A DNA stretch of 64,000 nt from Myxococcales bacterium (GTDB taxonomy: Bacteria > Myxococcota_A > UBA796 > GCA-2862545): NCBI GenBank assembly GCA_019634415.1, contig JAHQVJ010000082.1, positions 17,778-81,777 on the forward strand, read 5' to 3'. Shown piece by piece: positions 45,801 to 54,067 of the stretch; the stretch's first letter is position 1; the number at the start of each line of letters is the position of its first letter. Under the pieces are notes generated by a model. That model ran no database searches. It was not told the origin of the DNA and worked only from the letters and a program-made list of their open reading frames with translations. The position numbers and the translations under genes are program-made.

Positions 45801-45963
45801 CGTGCGCGACATCGGCCATCTGGGCGTGGGCGAGTTCTACGTCACCAGCGACGAGCTGCCCCTGCAGAAGGTGCGCACGCGACTGTGCCTGACCCATCAT
45901 CCCCCGAGCCCCCTCACGGAGGAGGAGGTGATCGCGCGGGCTCAGAGCGCGCTCGGCTCGTAG
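42832..45963 (+). CDS. Dual P-loop ATPase: N-terminal AAA (Orc/Cdc6-like) plus C-terminal HerA-like
   Basis: This 1043-residue protein has two separate ATPase units. The first (about 30-370) has Walker A IQGQQGSGKTHLLGQI near 64 and Walker B VIALDQFDALIHG near 245, with an Orc/STAND-like layout. A helical and nuclease-like-fold connector (about 370-640) contains FLVLIRDAPWPGGKK. The second (about 640-1030) is a FtsK/HerA-type translocase: Walker A FAGSGSGKTVVIRR near 663, SIVLDPNNDLARL, Walker B GLLVMDEAQNFAPS near 908 and LVFATQAPKGLHNR as sensor. HerA-like motors pump DNA and pair with nucleases. It is the last gene of the nuclease operon and overlaps the convergent cytochrome-like gene by 22 nt. 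Confidence 0.87.
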   Translation: MADVEDPALRAIREVYIDPTAPLDSVWRDDPHHVDGMHPAATTVIRHTFEAARGSHGPSVQGLVIQGQQGSGKTHLLGQIRRQTAREGFFVLAQVVDGASFWSTMALAFKRALERRMSGPAPLAVTQLARFLDALGDKLGWPAADRAALRHGEALPLGRIDELVMSFRSYERTVAPETHDVLRALVLLTSPSFSMYDLGDAYLQSMDLGDRYGDVGLRPMPRPPMEIVRALSTVLALVGPQVIALDQFDALIHGASHTQDTSPEALRLLEEVAGGLMDLKDNTRRALTVVSCLPASWQLLKDKVVHSVAARFQEVTLRTIPSVEVATRVIERRLAPAYAEQGFEPPYPTWPIRPEALQSAPDYTARKLISAVQRHLRTCLTEGRVVEMTTLDATPTHSRRPRYDDASDERLAEIDRRFEALQQSVGRQTALAPDHEDLDFPPLLHAALQALAIEVDTRGSLTVEAHEPTKNPALHGRLIQLLDQRTERQRVWSFRALHRTNALSVQSRLQAAATTAGVESGSPHRFLVLIRDAPWPGGKKTRALLDRLQTLRVRTVGLDDAQLRVFAALAQLLQERPLDLPAWLRSRTPASATPFFDEVLTWAGVQHPGTGPQTFPPPATPPAAQAETLEPTPDTMPLGRSWDGSSPVGVPLAVLRKHTVIFAGSGSGKTVVIRRMVEEAALRGISSIVLDPNNDLARLTDAWPETPSAWESGDAESSAAYLAQTDVVVWTPRRTSGRPLTFQPLPDFAAIRDDPEALQLAIDTAVAALAPRAMVSGTTAKHELCRAILRTALQRFATREGTLSDFLGMLAELPEEVTQFDKGPEYAAAMADTLRAARINDPLFGGDGEAVDPGVLLRPADGKRARVSVISFVGLPDDLQRQAFVNQLQMALFAWARRHPTTDAPLGGLLVMDEAQNFAPSGKGTPCTESTLALASQARKYGLGLVFATQAPKGLHNRISGNATTQLYGKLQSPTQISAAKEIAASRGGDVRDIGHLGVGEFYVTSDELPLQKVRTRLCLTHHPPSPLTEEEVIARAQSALGS

Positions 45964-46604
45964 ATGGTGCCCCAGGTGGCGGGCAGGGGCGCATGCTCCA
46001 CGGGGCCGTGGGCGAAGATGCTCTGCAGCACCGCGCAGCGGTCGGTCAGGCTCGTCGCACAGGCCTCCGTCTGCTCCTCGAGCCAGTCGATGCCCACCAG
46101 GGTCTCGGTGGCCGGACGCAGCGGCCGCGACGTGAAGCGGCCCGGCGCCACCTCGCGCTCGGCGGCGTGACACAGCCCGCAGTGCGTGCCGCCGGAAGAT
46201 CGCGCCACCTGCTGGAAGGGATCGTCGAGGGTGGGTGGCTCGACCAGCGGGAAGTGCAGCTCGGCCTTGACGGTGCTCGCGGCGTCGCCCTGCCGCTCTC
46301 CGAACTCCAGCAGCGGCCTGCCGGGGCCCGCAGGCACCACCGACAGCACCAGCGGACCCGACTGCACGAAGATCCGGGGCGAGAAGGTGGACGTGGCGGG
46401 CTGAGCGCTGAACACGTCGGAGGTGGCCTCGAGCTGCAGCGGTCGCGGCAGGGCCTGCAGGAAGCACGGCAGCGTGACGGGCACAGCCAGCCCCTGCAAG
46501 ATCCCCACGACGTCGTCGATGCGCTCGGGAGCCGGCTCGTCCGTGCTGCAGACGTCGTCCACGCCCCCACATCCCAGCAACCCCGCCAGCAGCCACAGGC
46601 GCAT
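45942..46604 (-). CDS. Lipoprotein with a single CxxCH haem motif
   Basis: This 220-residue lipoprotein (MRLWLLAGLLGCGGVDDVC) carries one c-type haem site near residue 158, GGTHCGLCHAAE, preceded by a domain of unknown type. A possible distal ligand Met is not obvious. Related short lipoproteins with one CxxCH occur widely in this type of genome, often of unknown role; electron transfer is possible. It diverges from the asparaginase-like gene (44 nt between starts) and its 3' end overlaps the ATPase gene. The start is the ATG before the lipobox. Confidence 0.72.
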   Translation of the reverse strand: MRLWLLAGLLGCGGVDDVCSTDEPAPERIDDVVGILQGLAVPVTLPCFLQALPRPLQLEATSDVFSAQPATSTFSPRIFVQSGPLVLSVVPAGPGRPLLEFGERQGDAASTVKAELHFPLVEPPTLDDPFQQVARSSGGTHCGLCHAAEREVAPGRFTSRPLRPATETLVGIDWLEEQTEACATSLTDRCAVLQSIFAHGPVEHAPLPATWGTIYEPSAL

Positions 46605-46648
46605 CCGCTTCCCCCGAGGCCCCCAACGTAGCTGTGCGAGGATGCGAC

Positions 46649-47572
46649 ATGCCATTCGCCGTCGCCATCCATGGAGGGGCCGGTCTGATCCGCCGGTCGT
46701 CGCTGACCCCCGAGCGCCAGGAGCGCTGCCTCGTCTCCCTCCGCCGCATCACGATCTCCGCCGCCGAGGCGCTGGAGCAGGGTGCGTCGGCGCTGGACGT
46801 GGCCATCGGGGCCGTCGTGGCCCTGGAGGACGATCCGTTGTTCAACGCCGGACACGGCGCGGTGCTGGCCTCCCACGGGGAGGCGGAGCTGGACGCGGCG
46901 GTGATGGAGGGCACCCACCGCGCCGCCGGTGCCGTGGCGGCGGCACGAACGCCGCGCAACCCGGTGCAGCTCGCACACGCCGTGATGGTGCACACGCCCC
47001 ACGTGCTCCTGGCCGCCGAAGGTGCCGACGCCTTGGCGGAGGAGCTTCGGATCCCCCAGGTGGATCCCAGCTACTTCGTGGTCGAGGCGCGTCGGGAGCA
47101 GCTGCAGCGCGCGCGGGCCTCGGGGCGCTTCCACCTCGATCACGGCGGCGCCGACAAAGACGTGTACGGCACCGTCGGCGCGGTGGCCTGCGACGCCACG
47201 GGGGCGGTGGCCGCCGCCACCTCCACCGGGGGCATGGTGAACAAGCGCCCGGGACGCGTCGGCGACACCCCCGTGATCGGGGCGGGCACCTTCGCCTGGA
47301 ACGACACCTGCGCCGTGAGCGGCACGGGCCACGGAGAGCCCTTCCTCCGGCTGGGGGTGGCGAGCCGGGTGAGCGCGCGCATGGAGCTGGCAGGCGAGTC
47401 GCTGGCCACCGCCGCCGAGCACGTGATCCATCGGGAGCTGCCAGGCGTGGAGGGTCAAGGCGGCCTCGTTGCCGTGGACGCCCAAGGCAACCTCGCGCTC
47501 CCCTTCAACACCGCAGGCATGTTCCGAGGCTGGGCACGCCAGGGGCAGCCACCCGACGTGGCCATCTGGTAG
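46649..47572 (+). CDS. Isoaspartyl peptidase/L-asparaginase, Ntn hydrolase
   Basis: This 307-residue enzyme belongs to the plant-type asparaginase (IaaA/EcAIII) family, which cleaves isoaspartyl dipeptides and asparagine. The motifs are AVAIHGGAGLI at the start, FNAGHGAVLASHGEAELDAAVM, and the autocleavage site KDVYGTVGAVACD, in which Thr175 becomes the nucleophile. The second subunit has GGMVNKRPGRVGDTPVIGAGTFA and the substrate-binding SGTGHGE. Length is normal and all key residues are present. The ATG has GAGGA upstream. The next gene begins right after its stop in the same frame. Confidence 0.94.
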   Translation: MPFAVAIHGGAGLIRRSSLTPERQERCLVSLRRITISAAEALEQGASALDVAIGAVVALEDDPLFNAGHGAVLASHGEAELDAAVMEGTHRAAGAVAAARTPRNPVQLAHAVMVHTPHVLLAAEGADALAEELRIPQVDPSYFVVEARREQLQRARASGRFHLDHGGADKDVYGTVGAVACDATGAVAAATSTGGMVNKRPGRVGDTPVIGAGTFAWNDTCAVSGTGHGEPFLRLGVASRVSARMELAGESLATAAEHVIHRELPGVEGQGGLVAVDAQGNLALPFNTAGMFRGWARQGQPPDVAIW

Positions 47573-47650
47573 GGGGGGATCATCTCGCCGCTGCTCGCCC
47601 TCGTCGGATGCGTCTCCGCCCCACCTACCGTCTCCTGGGCCCCCGACGCC

Positions 47651-50600
47651 GTGCACGACGCACCGGTGGTGATGAGCGCCAACGTGGTGAAGCTGGTGGC
47701 CGACGCCCACGGCGCGCTGTGGGCCGTTCCGGATCGCATGGGGCTGACCCGGTTCGATCCCGCCACGGGCAGGACGCGCCACTTCACCAAGCGGGACGGC
47801 CTACCCGCCCGCAGCATCCGTAGCGCGGCTGCCGCTCCCGACGGCGACGTGTGGTTCGCGACGATGGCAGGGCCCGTGCGGTATCGACACGACCTGGATC
47901 GCCTGGATCTCCCCCTCGGCCCGCCGCGCAGCGGAACCGTGATGACGGTGGTGGGGCACGATGCGTCGGGTCGAGTCGCCGTGGCCGCGTCGCAGCGGGG
48001 CGTGGGCCGGGTGACCGAGGCACGGGTGGACTGGGTGGCGCCTGCGGCGAGCCTGCCGCGAGCGCTGCAGTGGCGCGCGCTGGTGCTGGACGACGACGGT
48101 TCCTTCTGGCTCGCCACCCAGAGTGGAGGCCTGTGGCGCTACGACAGCGAGTCGAGCACCGGAGACTGGAGCTCGGCCCTTCCCGACGTGCCGGTGTTGT
48201 CGCTGACGCGCGGCCCCGACGGCACGCTGTGGATCCCCACTCAGGGCCACGGGCTGTGGCAGGTGCCTCCAGACCACGGCACCCCTCGACAGGCCCCCTT
48301 CTCCGACGAGCTTCCTCGGGCGCTGTGGGACGTGCAGGCGCACCGAGACGGGAGCCTGCACGTCGCGAGCGAGTGGGACGGCGTGTTCCGCGTGGACCGA
48401 GACGGCCGGGTCGTCGATCGCATCACCGTGCCCCGCCTGCCCGTGGTGGACGCGCTGTCGCTGGCCCGAACGCCAGCGGGGCTGTGGGTCGGGCACGCTG
48501 GGGGGGTGTCGGTCGTGTCGCCGACGGACGGCACCGCACGACATGTCCTGCGACAGGCCCAGGGCATCGGAGGCGCCGTCCACGATCTCGCCGCCACCCA
48601 GGGAGGGGTGGTGGCGGCCGTCGGCGGTAGCGGGGTCGTCAACCTGACCAGCAAGGGCTTCACCACCTTGGGCCGAGCGGAGGGAGTGTCCTCCAACGAA
48701 GTGTGGGACGTCGACGTGGCCCCGACCGAGCACGGGCACCAGGTGTCTTGGGCGGCGACCCTGTATGGGCTGTCCCGTCAGGTGGGTCGACGAGATCGGC
48801 ACGAGCGCGTGGAGATGCCCACCGCCGAGGCTCCATCGCTGCGCCTGATCACCGTGGACGAAGCCCAAGACGAGGTGTGGTCGGCCTCCACCGAGCAGCT
48901 CTACGTGACCGACGCCGCAACCGGCCAGACGCGCGCGCTGCTGCGGGGATGCCGCCTCCCCGCCACCCCCACCGCCCTGGTGCTCGACGACACCTCCATC
49001 TGGCTGGGCACCAACGCACCCGACCTGGGTCTGCTCGAGCTGCCGCGGCAAGGCCGAGACCCGTGCCGCTGGCGATCCTACGCCGAGACAGGTCAGGTGG
49101 AGGCGCTGGCTACCGGCGGAGCCCGAGGGGTGCTCGGCATCGGCCCCACGGGCCTGTGGCAGCTACCAGGATCGGGACAGAAGGTGCAGACCGTGCGACG
49201 CGCTCGGGGCTCGGCGCTGGGCTACGACGTGGCCCGCGACGTGCTGTGGGTGGGCGGCGCGCGGGGGCTGTCTCGGCTTCACGACGGGGACTCCGTCGAC
49301 ATCGAGCTGGGCGCCCACGTCAACGCGCTGCAGACCACGCACACGGGTGTGTTCGCAGCAGCGGGATCGCAGCTGTGGCTCGTGCGCTCCGCGCCCCACA
49401 GCGTCAGCGCGATCCGGAACAACGCCCGGCGGCTGCCCCACACCACCCTCGTGGGCACCCACCTCGTGCGCGCGCGTCTCGACGCGATGTCCGTGGAGGA
49501 TCTGACCACGTCCGAGGGGCGCTCGATCCCGCTGCGTGGCCAGCACGTCGACGCCATGCTGCCCCTCGACGACAGGTCCGTCCTGCTGGGTCTGGCCGTG
49601 GGCGGCCTGGTGTCGGTCGACCTGGAGAACGGCCAGGTGGAGCGCTTCCCCGGGCTCGATCCCTGGAACGGGATCCGGGCGCTGGCGCAGGGCCCACGGG
49701 GCATCTGGGCGGCCACCACGTCGGGACTGTTCCACCTGGATCCCGGGCAGCTGAGCGAGGGGGTGCCCCTGGACGGGGGCATCCCCTTGGTGGCGGACCA
49801 CGTGCTGGCCTCCCCCACGGGGGTACTGGCGGCCACTGGCTCCACCGTGGTGCACCTCGACCACCCCGGCAACGAGCTGGGTCGAGCGGCACTGCCGGCA
49901 CCCGTCACCGCCCTGCTGGTGCAGCGCGGGCGAGCCTGGATCGGCACGTCGGAGGGGCTGTTCACCACGCGCCTCGACGCGCTCGACCCGCAGCCCGCCG
50001 AACGCGTCACCCCCCTACACGACGCGGACATCGCAGCGCTCGCCTGGGCCAGGGGTACGGTATGGGCCCTGGTGCGAGACAGCCCCACGCCACTGGTGGC
50101 GCTGCGCCCTCATCCCTTGGACCCCACCGTCGGCCCCCACTGGTCGCTGCCCCTCGGGGGCTGCCTGGGCGCGCCCGAGACCCTGGTGGTCGAGGCGGGA
50201 CGCCTGTGGGTGCCCACCCCCTGCGGAACGGCGTCGCTGCCCCTGCGGGCTCCTTCCTGGCGGCCTCGAGACGTCGCCCCCGCGACAGCCTTCGGCGGGT
50301 CGGTACTCCTCGGGATGGTCCTGCTGCTGCGCTGGCGACGCTCCACCGATCCCGAGGACCTCCGTTCGCTGGACGGACACCAGCGCATCGCCGCCCTCCG
50401 CAGGCTGGATCGAGCCGGGCAGCTACGAGCGACGCTGCGTGCCCTGCGCCTACCGCCGGATCGCGCCCTCGTGGTGTCGCAGCTCCTGACGCCGAGCGCA
50501 GACGCGGCTTCGCGCCTCGAGGCGCTCCTCCAGCTGCTCGAGGCCCAGGTCTCCGAGACCTCGTCGGATGCGCGAGTGGCGGGGGTGCGTGCGATCCTGT

Positions 50601-51961
50601 CGCGTCCCGGAGGCGCTGCGCTGACGCTGACGGTGCTCTGCTTCGACGAAGCACAGCTCGAGTCCCGCACGGCACGTGCCCGCACGCAGGAGATCGACGA
50701 CGTCGCTGGGCGGCTGGACCCACAGCTGGCCACGGTGCGCATGGTGTTCGTCCATCGGGTGGGCCGGGCACGCACCCTCCTGGCAGATCCCGAGTGGTGG
50801 GTGCTCGGTGACCGCCAGCTCGCGACGCTGCTGCTCAGTGCAGATCCGCGGGCCACCCTCGCGGGAATGCTGTTTCGCCAGGGCATCGCCCGTGAGCTCT
50901 CGCCCTATGGCACCACCGGCGCGGTGAAGCGCCCCGACATGTTCTACGGGCGAGCCCGAGTCCTCAGGCGAATCACCTCGATGCAGCCTCCGTCGGCCTT
51001 GGTGGTGGGCCCGCGGCGCGTGGGCAAGTCCTCGCTACTCGCCCAGCTGAAGCGCATCCTCCAGGCCCCGGATCACCGGGTGATCAGGCTCCACCTGCAG
51101 GGCCTGTCGTCACCCGACGACATCGCCGTGCTGCTCGCACGCGCCGCCGAGCTGTCGCCTGGGGAGCACCCGTCGCTGGACCAAGTGCTGACGGCGTTGC
51201 TCGCGGGCGGACAGGTCACCTTGCTCCTGGACGAGGCCGACACCGTCGCAGGCTCGGAGGACGGCGCCGAGCTGATGGGCCTGCTGCGCCGCCACGCGTC
51301 GAACGGCCCGCTGGGGGTGGTGATGACGGGCTACCAAGATCTGTACCTGGAGGCGCTGGATCGGCGTAGCCCCGCTTACAACTTCCTCGAGCTGGTGCAG
51401 CTCGGCCCCCTCGACCCCACCTCTGCCGTCAACCTCGCGGTGGAGCCGATGGGTCGCCTCGGGTTGTCCTGGAGCGACGAAGCCCTCGCTTCGGAGCTCG
51501 TCGAGGCCGCGGGAGGCTACCCGCACCTGATCCAGCTGCTGTGCGACGAGGCACTGCAGCACCTGCCCCCCACCGGCGCCTCGGAGCTGACGCGGACGGA
51601 ATGGGACGCCGCACGGACGTCGGTGCGGGTGGTGGAGGATCTGCTGCTGTTCGTGCTGCGCAACACCTCCCCCGCCACACGGTGGCTGTGCCTGCGATTC
51701 TGCGAAGAGGAGGTCCTGCACACCACGGAGATCGCTCGGATCATGGCCCTCGAGCTGCAGCGCCCCGACGCCATGCAGCTGCTGGAAGAGGCCCTCCGAC
51801 CGCTGCTGCTCTTCGGCTACGTCTGCCGGATCTCCCCGTCGGCCTATCGCTTCGGCGCACCCTTGTTCGCCTCCCTCATGGCGACGGATCCGGGCCGACA
51901 ACGATCGCTGGCACAGCTGGTCACGGAGCTGTCGACACCCACGCGTCCATCGTCGGACTGA
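47651..51961 (+). CDS. Membrane-anchored beta-propeller sensor with cytoplasmic AAA ATPase
   Basis: This 1436-residue protein has an outer region (1-870) made of reg_prop-like propeller repeats (DGDVWFATMAGPVRY, GTLWIPTQGHGLWQ, GIWAATTSGLFHLDPG), as in hybrid two-component sensors. One membrane helix near 880 (SVLLGMVLLLRWRR) is followed by a cytoplasmic part with a P-loop ATPase: Walker A VGPRRVGKSSLLAQ near 1119, Walker B TLLLDEADTVAGS near 1195, sensor GVVMTGYQDLY. No kinase or DNA-binding domain is fused. The frame is open upstream from 47579 and reads a lipoprotein-like signal, SPLLALVGCVSAPP, with no ATG/GTG/TTG, so the true start may be an ATC at 47579 or 47582. Domain calls are strong. 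Confidence 0.82.
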   Translation: MHDAPVVMSANVVKLVADAHGALWAVPDRMGLTRFDPATGRTRHFTKRDGLPARSIRSAAAAPDGDVWFATMAGPVRYRHDLDRLDLPLGPPRSGTVMTVVGHDASGRVAVAASQRGVGRVTEARVDWVAPAASLPRALQWRALVLDDDGSFWLATQSGGLWRYDSESSTGDWSSALPDVPVLSLTRGPDGTLWIPTQGHGLWQVPPDHGTPRQAPFSDELPRALWDVQAHRDGSLHVASEWDGVFRVDRDGRVVDRITVPRLPVVDALSLARTPAGLWVGHAGGVSVVSPTDGTARHVLRQAQGIGGAVHDLAATQGGVVAAVGGSGVVNLTSKGFTTLGRAEGVSSNEVWDVDVAPTEHGHQVSWAATLYGLSRQVGRRDRHERVEMPTAEAPSLRLITVDEAQDEVWSASTEQLYVTDAATGQTRALLRGCRLPATPTALVLDDTSIWLGTNAPDLGLLELPRQGRDPCRWRSYAETGQVEALATGGARGVLGIGPTGLWQLPGSGQKVQTVRRARGSALGYDVARDVLWVGGARGLSRLHDGDSVDIELGAHVNALQTTHTGVFAAAGSQLWLVRSAPHSVSAIRNNARRLPHTTLVGTHLVRARLDAMSVEDLTTSEGRSIPLRGQHVDAMLPLDDRSVLLGLAVGGLVSVDLENGQVERFPGLDPWNGIRALAQGPRGIWAATTSGLFHLDPGQLSEGVPLDGGIPLVADHVLASPTGVLAATGSTVVHLDHPGNELGRAALPAPVTALLVQRGRAWIGTSEGLFTTRLDALDPQPAERVTPLHDADIAALAWARGTVWALVRDSPTPLVALRPHPLDPTVGPHWSLPLGGCLGAPETLVVEAGRLWVPTPCGTASLPLRAPSWRPRDVAPATAFGGSVLLGMVLLLRWRRSTDPEDLRSLDGHQRIAALRRLDRAGQLRATLRALRLPPDRALVVSQLLTPSADAASRLEALLQLLEAQVSETSSDARVAGVRAILSRPGGAALTLTVLCFDEAQLESRTARARTQEIDDVAGRLDPQLATVRMVFVHRVGRARTLLADPEWWVLGDRQLATLLLSADPRATLAGMLFRQGIARELSPYGTTGAVKRPDMFYGRARVLRRITSMQPPSALVVGPRRVGKSSLLAQLKRILQAPDHRVIRLHLQGLSSPDDIAVLLARAAELSPGEHPSLDQVLTALLAGGQVTLLLDEADTVAGSEDGAELMGLLRRHASNGPLGVVMTGYQDLYLEALDRRSPAYNFLELVQLGPLDPTSAVNLAVEPMGRLGLSWSDEALASELVEAAGGYPHLIQLLCDEALQHLPPTGASELTRTEWDAARTSVRVVEDLLLFVLRNTSPATRWLCLRFCEEEVLHTTEIARIMALELQRPDAMQLLEEALRPLLLFGYVCRISPSAYRFGAPLFASLMATDPGRQRSLAQLVTELSTPTRPSSD

Positions 51962-53258
51962 GGGCCACGGAGGTCCAGCGCAGACCGAGCTCGCGACTGC
52001 GCGCCCGACGAGCGACGGCACTCGCTCCCAGCTGCTCGATCAGCCCGTCCGCAACCTCGCGCAGCGCCCGACGACCCGCTTGGTGGCTCGGGTCGAGGCT
52101 GCGCAGCTCGATGGACTGCCCTTCGTCGAGGAGGCAGCGACACACCTGGAGGAACAAGCGGGAGGCGCTCCAGGCCACGGCCGATCCGTCGTGGACGTGC
52201 CAGGGCCACAGCCACGGCTCGTCCGCTCCGCGGCTGGCCACGAGCTCGGGATGCGCCTGCATCCACCCATGCACCTCTCGCCAGAACTCAGGCCACATGG
52301 CCAGCGACGGCATCACGCGGGCGGCGAAGTTGTCGGCGGTCTGATTGAGCGCGAAGGCCAGCGCGGCCGACACCCGAGGACCGTCGGGCAGCGCGGGAGT
52401 GGGCGCAAGGGGCCCCGCTCCAGCGGCCTTGCGATCGGCGATGACGGCGCTCACCCAGCGCATGCGACCCTCGCCCTCCGCGATGGCCAGCGAGCCGTCG
52501 CCCCGCTCCCACAGCGCACGCTGCACCGACAGCTCCCCCCGCCAGGCCCCGTCTGCGGCCTGCTGGAGCGCGGTGGCCGCCTCGAGGAGCCAAGCGGTGG
52601 CGGTGCGGTCGCAGACCTCGCCCTCCAGCCACAGCCACGCCGCGAGGAACCGTGCCATGGGCAGCCCTCGCACGTCCCGTCGCTCCCACGCCTCCCTGGG
52701 CCGCAGCTCCTCCCGACCCAGCTGGGCACGCAGCAGAGCATCGAAGTCGAAGGGCTCGGACACCCGCGCGAACAGGCGCTGAGCGAGGTCCGTCGCAGAC
52801 CACAGGCAGGCCGGTCTGGCCGTCAGCGCCAGGATCAGCTGACCGTAGTGGTGGGCTCGACCCGATCGGGAGCGCCCATGGACCCAGCGCAGCCAGGCGT
52901 CTGCTTGCGCCTGACCCGGCCAGCCGACAGCAGCGCGCACCCCGGCGAGCGCCTGCCGCACCTGTCGCCAAGCCGCGAACCGCGACCGGGTCGCTGGCGC
53001 GTCGACCCCCTCCTCGGCACACAGGACAACCACGGTGTGCGGGAGGTCGTCCCCGCCGGCGACGCCGGCACACAGCCGCTCCCCCCAGGCTCGCCACCGC
53101 CCCTTGGCCACGGGCAACCCGAGCGCGCGAACCCCGTGGTCGAGGCACCAGACGGCCCCCACGAGGTCGCTCACCACGCCCTCCTCGAACCCCTGCAGCT
53201 CCAGCCCCAGCCGCTGTGGCAGGGGATCGAGGGTGGCTGCCAGCTCCCAGGCCCTCAC
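51921..53258 (-). CDS. Unknown protein in peptidase-linked cluster
   Basis: This 445-residue soluble protein is rich in Trp, Ala and Leu and is predicted all-helical (LQGFEEGVVSDLVGAVWCLDHG, ATDLAQRLFARVSEPFDF, AARVMPSLAMWPEFWREVHG). I recognise no family. It starts at a GTG overlapping the TGA of the gene before (GTGA), so it is translated with it. Its 3' end overlaps the propeller-AAA gene by 41 nt, tail to tail. Location next to a trypsin-iSTAND gene suggests a regulatory or sensor partner in a conflict system, but the sequence itself gives no function. Confidence 0.65.
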   Translation of the reverse strand: MRAWELAATLDPLPQRLGLELQGFEEGVVSDLVGAVWCLDHGVRALGLPVAKGRWRAWGERLCAGVAGGDDLPHTVVVLCAEEGVDAPATRSRFAAWRQVRQALAGVRAAVGWPGQAQADAWLRWVHGRSRSGRAHHYGQLILALTARPACLWSATDLAQRLFARVSEPFDFDALLRAQLGREELRPREAWERRDVRGLPMARFLAAWLWLEGEVCDRTATAWLLEAATALQQAADGAWRGELSVQRALWERGDGSLAIAEGEGRMRWVSAVIADRKAAGAGPLAPTPALPDGPRVSAALAFALNQTADNFAARVMPSLAMWPEFWREVHGWMQAHPELVASRGADEPWLWPWHVHDGSAVAWSASRLFLQVCRCLLDEGQSIELRSLDPSHQAGRRALREVADGLIEQLGASAVARRARSRELGLRWTSVALSPTMDAWVSTAP

Positions 53259-54022
53259 GCCGACCCACCGAAGGCACCGCCCAGCGCACCGGCCACGAAG
53301 CAGGCCACATCTACATCCGCGCAAACCACCCAGCCCGGTTCCGGACGGCGGAGGCAGGCCTGGTGACGCTCCGACGACGCCGCGTATCGACCCGAGGCCC
53401 GGGCCACAGAAGCTCGCGCGGCCAGGCCGTCGCGCACGGCGGCCCCCGGAAGCGCCGCGCAGGCCTCCCACACCACGCGCTCGAGGGAGGCCCGATCCGC
53501 CGGCGCCCACAGCGGCTCGTCCAGGAAGCGCCACAGGGGCTGCAGCAGCGCGTCGTCTGCGTCCGAGACGCGCGCCTCGTGGGCCAGCACCCGCACGGCC
53601 CCCCGCGTGGCCTGCACCCAACGCTCCGACGGTGCCACCGGGAGCGCGTCGGCGAGCCGGGAGGCCTGCACTCGGGCGAGGATACCCGTCAGCCCGTCTT
53701 GCAGCGGAGGTGGCACGCGCCTCACCCGTCGCTCCACCTCCTGCAGGATCCGGCCGTGCAGTCGAGCCACCCACTGCCCCCTCGCCAGCGGCTCCGCCAG
53801 CGCCGTGTCGCGCTCGAGCCAGCTCTGCAGCGCCTCTCCCTGCACGACCACCGCGAAGTCCACCAGCGGACCTCCCGCCGCCAGCTGCACCGTGAGGCAG
53901 GCGTCGTCCGGCGAGTCGCACCACGCGCACGGGAGCATGCTGGGCAGCGCGGACACCGCCCTGCGCAGGGCCACGACGTGGTCTTCCCCCGCCCCGTGCG
54001 CTTCGAGGTACAAGTCGATCAT
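53255..54022 (-). CDS. Unknown protein in peptidase-linked cluster, first gene
   Basis: This 255-residue soluble protein begins MIDLYLEAHGAGEDHVVALR and has a strand-rich first 75 residues (DACLTVQLAAGGPLVDFAVV) followed by helices with basic faces (LHGRILQEVERRVRR). Several cysteines are scattered without a metal pattern. I recognise no family. It faces the trypsin-like gene, with 45 nt between the two starts; a -10-like TAGGAT lies about 28 nt upstream on its strand. It is coupled to the following gene by a 4-nt overlap, so the two act together. Confidence 0.66.
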   Translation of the reverse strand: MIDLYLEAHGAGEDHVVALRRAVSALPSMLPCAWCDSPDDACLTVQLAAGGPLVDFAVVVQGEALQSWLERDTALAEPLARGQWVARLHGRILQEVERRVRRVPPPLQDGLTGILARVQASRLADALPVAPSERWVQATRGAVRVLAHEARVSDADDALLQPLWRFLDEPLWAPADRASLERVVWEACAALPGAAVRDGLAARASVARASGRYAASSERHQACLRRPEPGWVVCADVDVACFVAGALGGAFGGSA

Positions 54023-54067
54023 GTGTGAGCTCCGAGGACCCCGACGGTGGATCCTACGACCCCGTGA

